Assembly (NCBI GenBank): GCA_022495005.1
Contig: JAGYXB010001100.1
Coordinates: 1,550,001 to 1,614,000, forward strand
DNA: 64,000 nucleotides
Direction: 5' to 3'
Source of the DNA: Rhyacophila brunnea
Lineage: Eukaryota; Arthropoda; Insecta; Trichoptera; Rhyacophilidae
Position numbers and translations under genes: made by a program. A model generated the notes under the pieces. It was not told the origin of the DNA. It saw only the letters and a list, made by a program, of their open reading frames with translations, and did not search any database. Shown in pieces: positions 50,309 through 62,400 of the stretch; the first letter of the stretch is position 1; each line of letters begins with the position of its first letter.

Positions 50309-50455
50309 ATGCCCATTGCCCGTAACTATTTATTAGTCTATGGTCAACAGGTTGTCAGGTTAAATGTCAAAATATTAATAAATAAAAAAAAACAATTAGG
50401 TAGGTATTATAATATTATGGAAATCCGCAAGTAGTGGATGAGAGGCATAATAAAC

Positions 50456-53400
50456 ATGGAACTAAATTTAGAAACAACTTGTCGCATTTGCTTAGATGCC
50501 TCAGCAAATCACAATATCTTTTCAACAACGTGTAGCGATGGCAGAGTATCATGCTATGAAGTGATAAATAGCGTATTTGCCATGTCGGTGAGAGATATAC
50601 TTTTATTATTAGACCATTTACTGATAAAATAAAGTTGTTTTATTATAATATATTATGACGATCTATATTTGTCTATTACGTATCCAGACTACTTCTTACT
50701 TCACTCCGTTCCGCTATATATTATGTGGTATTTCCCTCGGTTGCGCGCCTCTTTCCATGCCAGACATGCGGCATGTAGATCGGTGTTGTAGTAACGCTGC
50801 AAGGTTGACGTAGACATATAGTTTGGTTCTATACGTTCATCCTGGATACAGCGACAAACACATTTTGAAAAGAGCCTATGGGTCTTTTTACTGGTTCTCC
50901 GCCACCGGCCGCTGTCACCTGTCAGTGAGCGCAGTGTTGCCAACCGAACTATAATTATAGTACATTTTGGTTCGCGTACTATTCGAAAAGTTACTTTTTC
51001 GTCCGCGTACTATTAAAAAAGTATGGTACGTCAAAAATACCACAACTTTGAAATTTTTGCCGGTTTGGTTAGGGATGTGAAGCGAGGGACGGTGTATAAT
51101 ATAAATAATATAAGATCTCAGTGTGCGATATTAGTCTATGGACGTGGTTTTGCGTTGTATACCTACTCTATAAAACTAACGTGACGGTTAATGACGGCGG
51201 CCGGTGTTAGCATTTTTCGGTCGTAAGAGGTGTTATAATTAAGCAGGGCATCGGAATTTCTCGAATTCTCCGTTATGTTTATGTGACAAACAAAAAACTT
51301 TCATTTTCTACACGTCCTATAATTTTTGCCGAAATACCATAATGGCTTGGACCGCGTACTATAATTTGATGACAAAAAGATAGCTAAAATTCAAAATGGC
51401 AACTGACAGATTACGATGACGGAGAACCAGTAAAAAGCACCTAGCCTATACCTATACTGGATTATTTGTTAGTTTAGGTTAGGTTAGGTTATCCTAACAA
51501 ATAATCCAGTATATCGGCTATTTTCAAAATGTGTTTGCCGCTGTATCCAGGATAACCGACTTGTACCTATAGTTTTTGTGGTTAAGGTGTTTTGAGATCA
51601 AATACCTAATGCAACCTTCTTATTGCAGTGTTAGGTTTTGGGTTATGGTTTTTTGTCACAAAAACGATATAAGTATCAGTATATCTGGGTTGACCTCAAC
51701 ACTGGAATCAAAAATTAAGAAACAACTCTGTAACTCGCTCATTTTTAAAAAGTTCCGGATCCAGTTCGGCATTTTCAATATTCGGAATCAAGAGTTTCAG
51801 TTCGAATTTAAAGCGTCTCAGTCTCTCGAGATTCGGTCCTGGTACCGTTTGCAGCACTGATTATAAGTAAGCATCCAGCAAGCTTGACCAGGAAACAATA
51901 AAGAGTGGAATGGGTGTCAAGCGAGATAGAATGATACAGTAAGCGTGATCTAAAAACTAAACATTGTCAGCGTCAGCGGCCAAAGACAATAGATGCATTA
52001 GCCCTGCACATGGAAATAATTTGTACACTTTAATTATTAAGCAGTATTACTACACGTGCATGTTCACAATGGCGGATGTAGCTCAGGCATGTCTAGCTAC
52101 AAGTAGGCTGTGATCTATAATCCAATACACTCTTCAATTTAAAGCAGGGAACACAGAATTAATGCATACTGAATTAACGCATTAATCTAACTGGTGTGGA
52201 GTAACAGGCAACCAATCTCGAGTGTGGAAGAATATCGTTAAACTTAAACACGTGTCAAGAATACGTCATTCTAAGCTTGTACTTCGTTCTGACAACTGGT
52301 CTCAATTTATCCACTGACGCTCATTCAATATTGGTATATTTGAAGGTTACAACACACTATTGTACGTCTATAATGTGTGTTTCATTTTCGTAGGATACTC
52401 ATATTGGTTGTAGTGCATTGTACCTAGATAACCTATCTGAATTATATTTATTAACTAGCTGACCCGGCAAACGTTGTTCTGCCATATAAATTATTTCTAG
52501 TGAATATTTTGGTTGTTAAATAAAAAATAACGAATGTATCGTAAGTGTGTGGGGATGGGATATATGACAGAAAGAGGAATAGAGCGCTGTAGACGATGAC
52601 CGCCGATAAAACAAAAAAACATCAACCATTCATTTTCTCAATTCAAAATGAGTAATGATGTTCATAATGAATGAATTACCTGTGACAGGATCTCGTTGTT
52701 TAATGTTTATGCAATATCCGTCTTGTCCCTTCCAGAAAATTAGCGGATATTGGAGAGCGTCGTATGAACGGTGTGTGTCAGGGATGAACTCCAGATTATT
52801 GTTTCTTCTTCGAATCACGATTTCTCGCGTCGATGTGCGGTCGCCAACCATGATTCCAGCAATGTCGTCAACAACAGGCGCATTGAATCGACGCACGTGC
52901 TCTCCAGCTGGTGTTTTATCAGGATTGATGACAATAGCGTGATTGTCACTTTGCAATTCGTGCATGTGTGCTTTGAAGAATTTCAATAATTCATTGTGCT
53001 CATTCAATAGGGCGTCCAGTTCGCCGACGATACGCCTGGCATTAGGCGAATTGAGGTTATTGTAGCCGCAACGTGCATCCACATGATTGATGTCCTCACC
53101 GCCCATGAAGTAGATTTGTAAAAATGTATGTGGTTCGTTTGGCATTGGCAGCAATGAGCCTACTTTGTGGTATACTTGGCCTTTGATTTTGAACGTAGAA
53201 TGGAATTGTTGACCATTTGCCGCAGTATTGTGAACTATTTCTGTTGCTCCGAACGAAGTCATTTGGAAGCATGAATTGAATGTGCGAATGGACTTCAGGA
53301 ACAGTTTTGAATCTGGAACCGTGCCGATGAGCAAGCCGTTCAATGGTTCTGGTGGTATCTCAATTTCTGGTAGTTGCACTTTTCCTGATGCGCAACACAT

Positions 53401-56400
53401 CCCGGCTGACTCATGTTTGAATTTGAGCGCATGACAATGGGGACATTCTTTGTCCATAGCACCAATCAGTACTTTCGGATGAGCGGAATATTCAATATCT
53501 GGCTCGTACTCGAATGCGAGACGAAGGAACGAAGCGGATGTAAATGTTCGATGTACTTGTTGGCATTGTCGGTCATTTGCTCTGCGTGTGTTAACTACGA
53601 ACCGGCGCGCTTGGCTCCGTTCCAATTGTCGTTGTTGATTTCGTTCAGCTCGTGCCTCTTGTGATTGGGGTGCACGCAATTGCGACATGCTTACACGCAC
53701 GTTTTTGTTATCTTGTTGGATTTGTTCGTCTGTTCTTTCTGCTCTACTATTTCGCATGTTTGTTGCTTTATTCGTTAGACGGCCCAAATGCCCCCCCTTG
53801 CGTCTTGATGGCATTGTGCACTGTAATACACGCAAATAAAAATAGATAAATTAAAATAAATCGTACAAAATTTTGCACGCACTGCGTTGTGATATGCCGA
53901 ATGAAATGTCAAAATGACGCGACGCTTCTCTTGAATTCTTCTCGGACGTAGCGCCATCTGTCATTCAACAACATAAATAATTTCGTTCTGTTTGAAATAC
54001 GAACGACGGTTAAATTTGTTCATACAAAAATAATAAAATCGCGATTAAAAAATGGGAGGGTGGGGGTAGGAGAGTGAAAATTTGGGGTTATAGGTATTTT
54101 TTGATGCAAAATAATAAAAAAAATACAAAAAGAAATTTTCAAAAAAATTAAAGAAAAAATTTTCTGGATAGAGATACCCTAATCACCTAGCGGTATGAAA
54201 TATACTTGTTGACCTATTCTCATACCTAACAAATATACATAAAAAAAATCATAAAAATCGGTCGAGCCATTTCGGAGGAGTTCGACCACAAACATCGTGA
54301 CACGAGATTTTTATATATATAGAGATTTGTTCTGTGACCTAAAGAAACATATTATATTCAATTAAAGACACTGAAGTATCATAAATTAAACAACAGCTGT
54401 CATCCACTATCACAAAGATTTTTATTTATCTATTAAGTAATTTATTTATTTATTTAGATCAGTGGTGCACAAACGCGGCATGAAATGGCATTTGTTGCAA
54501 GTACAAAAATAACAAGTACTTCATCACCAAATTATTCATTGAATATGATAAAAATTTGTGTTCCATATGTGAACAAATTATGTATGGTATAGATTTGCGA
54601 CCGAAATTCATCTTTTTACAATGAGTCACACCGTCTGTGGTGCAGGTGCAGTCTATTTTTAGATTATTGTTTTCAAAAAGCGCATTTTAGTGTTCGTTCT
54701 CCAGGAATTTTGTCAGTGCACGACGTTTATGAATTGATATTAAAAAATCACTTGTCTTAACAGAAAAAATACTAATTCCGCTTGAATAATGATAACCTCA
54801 GTGCTGTACTGAGGATGGCTACCACAAACATTGAACCCGACATCAAAATGCTTGGTGCCAGTATGCAGTATCAGAAATCTCACTACTAAGCTCCATCGTG
54901 CAAATATGCACGTAATGCAGAGTGGAGAGTGATTGAAGTTGCTGATAAAATTATGTATAAACTATTAAATTAAAAATAAAACATAAAATGTATATCTCAT
55001 CTAGTATAACTGTATCATTATTTTTCAACACTTTTACCCTTTGCGGCCCGTGAAAAATTAGAAAATGGATAAATTGGTCCTTCTTTCAAAAAGCTTGTGC
55101 ACCACTGATTTAGATCAACCAACAGGATCATTCACAAAGGAATACAATATGAGATCAAATAAAAGAATAAGTGATTGTTCCAATAAAAAGCACAATTAAA
55201 TAACATATTAAATACAGTTATGAAAAATATATTCGATAGAGCTATAAAAAATAATTAAAACAGAAAAACACATACAGTAGTAATACAGTAGAACCTCGTT
55301 ATAACAGACTAATGTGGGTGAGGGGGTGTACGTTAAAACCGAGTCCGTTATATAAAAACAAACAAAATCCTGTTTATTCGTCTTCGGATGATATATCCAG
55401 ACACATCCTTTGTGGAGTTACGTTAATGTCGACGTTAAGTCGATGTCGACGTGCTTCAGTGCTACGTTCAGTCTATGTGCAGGATGGCATTATGATTCGA
55501 ATTTGAGTGTGAGAGGTATGATGTGATTATCATGCGCAAAACATTGTTCACAAGCGGTGACACTTGGATTTAAACATGTATAACATTAACAGGATATTTT
55601 TAAGAATGTTAGCATTTAACCGGATATTTTACCCGTTATATCCGAATTCCGTTATATCGAGGTTCTACTGTACTTATAAGAGAATAAAAAATAATATATA
55701 TACTAAATTTTCAATTTACAATTTCCCATTCATTGTGAAAATTTTGATAGATTTGGTTTCTTTTGGGCATTCATTGCACCATTCTCCTACTTACTATGGA
55801 TATACTTAAGAGCCTACTGCGCAACGGTAAGGAGAATCTACGACTCAGTATAAAGTGCAGGGATTCACATCTCTTTCTTTCACTCCTGTGACAGTCCATG
55901 AGTTATGCGATACGACGAGGTCACACGGGCTTCCTCATGTTTAATTTGAAAACAATTTTCACGTATGCTGGTTAAGAAAATAAAAATGGGAATGGTTAAT
56001 GCTTTCCCTTCAAAATTTCAGTGAAATCAGATTACAACTGAATGTTAACACTTTTTACATTTTACATTTGGATTTATGGTGCGATCAACCAAAATCTATC
56101 ATGCGATCAATGCATTGGACATGTTTGGTGTAGCTTAACAGCGACTTTATGAAGAGTGTCATTAGTCGTTCACTCATCCCTCGGGCATATTGATTGAAAA
56201 AACCCAACCTGCTTACAATAATTCAATTTTGATAACTTTCAACTTTACAGGCGACCGAGGGAGATGGTCTGCCTCCAAAAATTTGCTACAAATGCCACTC
56301 AAAAATAGCAGCGATCTTCAAGTTTAGATATTTGGCACAGAGGTCACTCAAGAAACTGCTGAGGCATTTTGACAGACTTGATAAAAAAGAAGAAATCGAC

Positions 56401-59400
56401 ACCGTGTTGAAATTAGAAGACATCAAAGAGGAAATCATAGACAATGACAACATAGTTATTGACGGCACCACATTGTTAGACTTTGACCCCTGCATCGATA
56501 CAAAAGTCACGACGATAAGTTTTAATGATTGTTCGGTGATGTTAGAGAAAAATGAAATCAATGATTATGACCTGCCGGAACATCCTGACTTTCAACTTGA
56601 CGATTTTGATGACTACGATGATGATGATTGTAAGCCTCTTATATTGGCGGTTTCAACCGCAGTAAAAAATGAAAATGATTACCAGGCTCCGAAAAGCAAA
56701 TCACAAAAAAATAACAGTAAGTAGACTGAAGCTATTCTCAATAGTTAGCACATTACCACGTTTCCGTTATTTTCATTGGTCCAAATTAACACGGAAGCCA
56801 TTCCATACACAAGACGGTATCGGTGGTTATCGATGGTTATCTACAATAATTGGTAAATACGTAATATGGCGAAAGTTTAGTTTGGTAGACATGTCGGTCA
56901 AATCCGAGTATGTGCTGGCGTATCTACCCGAACCCCAAAATTTTGTATTGAAACGTCAAACATATCAACGTAAACAATTTTATTAGTTATGTCATTGCGA
57001 TTGCACCATTATGCCTGATTTTAGAGGGCATGTCTAACTTCAAATTTCAATTACTCTATAACATGATTTCGAGACTTACCAACTTTTGGCAGTATACCCA
57101 CGATATTATGTTACTACTAGTCGCTCGATATTTAACAGCTCGCGGGGATCTATACATTAAGGCGGCGGCCCACCTCAATTTTCAATATGTAATTGACATA
57201 CACTATCTTGCTCTAAAAGTTAACACAGCCAAGAGAGGGGCTGTTAAAAGGAAACACTTTTTGATAGTTCAGACAGTTAAATTATTGTAATAATTAACTG
57301 CCTGAAAATGCAAAGTGATAAATGTGACATATTTATCTCATTTAGCTCTTTTTAGATAATAAGTGATATGTTAGAATAGCCTCGCAGTGGTATGTTTATA
57401 ACAAGGCTTTTGTCTCTTGAATAGTTTCATCTTTTTATGATTATTTTATAATCCTTTATATTATTACAGACACAAATGGAGTGAATGTCAAGCAGAAGAT
57501 GAAACGAATAGAGAAGTCGGCTTCGGTACCAACGTTCAGACATCAAGGACCGACGATATGCCCGGTGTGCGGAAAGACTGTTGCGAATCTAAAGGATCAC
57601 ATGAAGATACACGACGCAAACCGAAAGAAGCTGCCGTGCGCCGATTGCTCGAAGACATTCTTGACGTACGGATCTCGGGCAAAGCATATAAAGAGAGTAC
57701 ATTTAAACATTAGATACTTTTGTAAAATATGCCAAAAAAGTGAGTGAATATTGTACAGTGTACTCTGGTCATTTTGATGCATGAAGGGTTGCTGATTTTT
57801 GTATGGTATAATTTTGACAAGGGATTGAAGAAAACTAGATAAAAATATTTCAGTCATAATATTTGTATATACATATTGTCACAATATCCCATTTATAGTT
57901 TAAACTACATTGATTTGTCAACCATGAATTCAGCACAACAATAAAATTTATAGAATTTACTGGTTTGGTGAATATATTAAATTCTAGTGAAATGCTTGCA
58001 GCTCTTCACGAATGCAGGGAGGTTGCTACAAATGAATTGAAACTAATTAAATAGTAGTCCTTTTTTGCCAGCGTCTCTTTCATACATATAGGCACTGTCT
58101 GGTAGAGATGGTTTTCTTCAATGTCTCTGATTATAGTTTGCTAGCACCTATTTCATTGTCACCTCCCACCAAACAATTGCCAATGTATGTGTCTCCCGGG
58201 TATATCATAATTAGTACTTCAATAACCATGACACAGTCAACATTCATACAATAAACACCAAACTACAGGTGATCTGACAGCAACCAAGTTATCAATGTAA
58301 ATAGTGGTACAACCATAAATAAACGATGTGTGCCTCTAGTGAGTTCAGAGTGAAGGACTTTCTCTGCCTACCGACAACAAAAGGTGAGTGCCCGGGTCCT
58401 CTAGTCCACCATCCCATCCGAAGTAAATACAGTTTACTAAACTATCACCATATTTTATTCATGTTGCATTGACTATTAATTGGTTTTTGTTCCAGGATAC
58501 GTCGCCGGCGCCGATCACTTCCGTCAGATGCATTCCAATAAGGAAAAAAAATTTGCGTGCATGCAATGTGACAAGAAATACTTTTTAAAGGGGCAACTGG
58601 ACGTTCACATGACCATTCACACCAAAGAGAGACCCTTTAAGTGTGAGCATTGCGGGAAGACTTTCCGCTCACAATCTCTCTGCAACCAGCATGTGTAAGT
58701 CATTCTACATTACCAACATACTATTACACTTTTCAATTTCAGTCTAAGACAATTTGGCCAGTACATCTGGACGATGGACATCTGGGCTGCCACATAGATG
58801 AATGAACTTTGCAAAGAAATACACATACGTATGTTACATCTTGAATTAGCATGTAGAGGCAAAGTATCTCTCTCCTTGTAATAAAGTGAGATTTATTGTT
58901 GTTGCAAAGGCTTATATTGTAATGTTGCACTGAACTGCAGGGGTGTTATTTTATTTAATACCTCTATGGGTGTTATACAATAATATTTACTAATCGGATG
59001 ATATTCCGCAAATTGCGTAATGTGATTAAATCAGTTGGCACAGTTTATCACACAAACTTTCAATGTATCAAAAAGATTATGCAATATCTGAGATTGTAAT
59101 ATTGGGCAATGTCATCGATCCTTTGATTGTAGTATTGAAGGTATGTTGTATATTATATTGTGGCAATCAAAAATTCGAGTTTCTAATGATTATTATGAAA
59201 TATCACTGCAGTTCAGTGAAATATTGTAATGTGAAAGCACACCATCGACATGAGCCTTTGCAGCAATCATAAACCTCACTTTATTAAAGGTAGATATTTT
59301 ACATATATCAGACTTGCTTGTCTACTTGGAAGTTCAAGTTATAACATATATAAATTCTTATTTGTAGCATTACATTCATCTGTAGCGGGACTCGGATGTC

Positions 59401-62400
59401 TGGCGTCCAGTCTACAGAGCTGAATTGACCCATTCCACACGAGTTTATAAGATTTGCGCAAATTAATGGACAAGCTAACCGTCTAACTCACTTGGACGGT
59501 AAATGACGTGAGATCGAATCCCAATCGGTCCAACTTTTTTTCCTGATCAGTATGTTTCTGCGGTTTTTCAAAATTATGTATTTTCAATAATAAGAATCAA
59601 ACATTCTTAAATCTTGTGTATATATTATTCAGTAGTTATTATATTACAGATATTTTTTTCGAAATGGACCCTTTTATCTTTCTATTTGTGTGCCAGAAAG
59701 GTTTGAGATATCGTGGATCATCAGTAAGTTATAGTTGGATGAGTCGATAATTGGCGACTTGTTTTCTGTTTTTAGGAGAAAAGATCATGATATGGAAAGA
59801 AGTCACATCTGCCAGTATTGCTCAAAGGGATTTTTCAGAATTGACCGTCTGAACACCCATTTAATGTGAGTTCTTTTGATTTTCCAGTCACGTTGACCGT
59901 CGGCGCTGATCGGCGGATATTATGTATTATCAAAATGTAGCGTTTCCTAACAAAGCTGATTGCTCAGTACTAAATAGAGACCATACGCGTCTTCTCTGCC
60001 AATACGCCGTCTCTGCCAATGAGCATTGCAGTAAGTCTGGCCTGACTGTCAGTGCCGAGCAGCTACGCATCGTCGTCAGCGCCGACGGTCAGCGTGACTG
60101 GAAAATCAGCCTAATACATTAATAGTACTTAAATCAGCTTAAAATATTATATATTTTTCCATTCATAAAGTCATAGTTAGGCCGTAGGCAGGGTTTAATT
60201 GAATTTTAAAAAGTAATCAGCACCATCTGTAATTTGTATCCTTAGTTCGATGAAAACAAATAAGTATGACTGACAAAGTTTACTGTGCACTATTTATGTT
60301 GGATCTCAACAGCCTACCTTGATCCTTCGCCAGTGGCCAAAGGTGGTGGTTCTAAACAATAGTTTATGTATGACTGTGCTGTATTCAATAAGCCAACGTA
60401 CAGAATATAAATTTTTCTGTGTCTACCACACTAAAATCGTTGGACGCCTCTGAACACAAACGAGCACAAGCTGATGCTGAAGCTAAAAGCAGTCCACACT
60501 ATGCGCATAAAATTGATATTCTCATGAGGAGAAGCAATTCGCTGCTCTGCGATGAATGTGATGTTTTGAAGGACATTGTTCACATAGTGGTACAATGCCC
60601 CAGATTTGAGCGGTTCAGAGGACTTGCAAATGTCTTTAAGAACATCAAGGAATTGAAAGGTGACAGGAGGTCGCAATTAAATCCTTAATAAAATATAGTC
60701 CAAACTCTTGTCTTAATAGTAATTGCAATTTCCCTGCTTCTCAATGTATGTAGTTGCAATTGTTATCTATGTGTTTTGTAATCCAAACTCTTTGGTTTTT
60801 AACATTTTTATCGTCACATATATATTTCAGATCTCACACGAAAGAGAAGCGTTATAAATGTAAAATATGTGATAAGATGTTTGCGACCCGTTCCACCGTC
60901 CGGGGTCATGAACTAAAACATTCCGGAATAAAAAACTACAAATGTCAAGTTTGCCAAAATAGCTTCTTTACTCCCGGGTAAGTTGTAACAATAATTATAT
61001 TGTGTATATACCCCAAAACATATATGTACAACATTCTTATCCCTATTTCTCTAATGCTCTAGGCTATTTCAATACACGCGTGAGTGCTTGAATGTGAAAA
61101 TAAAATTACAGTACTCTCTCAGTAATCCGCCACCCCAAAAACCAGACAAGTTTCCAATTAGTGAAAGTGGCGGATTATAGTGCATACATACAAAATATGA
61201 TAAAAATTAAAACAAGTAGCTATTTCGTAAAAATAGTTTTTTTGAGAAATTTGTACTAGAAAATTACGATTTTATTTATACCTAATCAAAATCAAGTATT
61301 TACTAAATTATATATATTATTTCAACATTTTTCTTAGCTCGTATTCTTATTTGTCCGGTACAAATCTTGCAATCGATTTTTAACTAACTTCCCGACTAGC
61401 TAGACATTTGAAACTTTTAGAATATATCAGAACACGATGCCAATGCATTTTTTAATACTTTTAGCCATCTTTAAGTAGAATTGAATTCATTTTCAGTTAA
61501 TTCTGTTTTGTATGAAAAGTTATTTAGACACCATTATTGGTTGCTAGAGGTGGCTAGAGGTCTGGGGTCCTAGCAACTAAATTATTAATATATACATGCG
61601 TTACTATGGAAATCAATATGACATTTCAGTATTATTTCTATCACGTACAAATTTTTTTGATCGTTTAAGCTAGTCAAGTCAAGTTTATATGATTCCACAG
61701 AAAATTTAAAAATGTATATAAAAAGTTCTTTTTATCTTGTAATTATTTATAAACTAAGTTTATTAACAGTAAATCACTTGACACAACCAGTTGTTCATTG
61801 TGGCAGATATTCTTGAATGGCTTAGGACTCCTGGCTTTCCCTATAACCAGAAGCTTCATGTTGTGTTTCGGTTGCATTGGAGCACAGCATAATTGTGATG
61901 CGGTCCTTGGGCACTTTACTCCCTGGTACATTACTTTCTTTGCAATGGATGTACGTCTCACGAAGGAGAAGTTTCTAAAATAAACCCGTCTCATCTGCGT
62001 TGTATACTTGTAGGCGCCGGACTACCGAATTTGACAATTGAATACCGGCGAATTATAGAGCTTGATTTTGTGCTTTCAACTAGTCAAAATAACGGCGGAT
62101 TATAGTAGTTGCCGGATAATTGAGCGGCGGTTCACTGAGAGTGTACTGTATATCTACTAAACATTTGAAAATGTCAATTTATCGTATAAGGACGGCTATT
62201 TTATGTACGAGGAAAAGTTTTCAGTTAAGGTTCTGGCTCTTTTGGGTGAGTCGAAACATTAAAAATTGCTACTGTCAAACTGACTTAATGCATGCAGTGT
62301 TAGACTATAACGGGGGTCTGGGGCATAGATGCACACCTGAAAGTGCGGGGACCGCAGTTCCCCATTTGACGTCTGTAGCCAAGATAAGAGCTATAAGTGC

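Larger units (their letters stand above)
47820..50455. promoter_or_regulatory. Divergent promoter region between ZAD-B and ZAD-A, split by a hAT insertion
   Basis: The two start codons face away from each other. Removing the hAT copy at 48233-50308 and one duplicated target site leaves about 552 bp, a normal size for a shared bidirectional promoter. The left part (47820-48232) stays with ZAD-B and the right 139 bp (50317-50455) with ZAD-A. No clear TATA or initiator was recognised. Regulatory function is inferred from gene order only. Confidence 0.5.
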
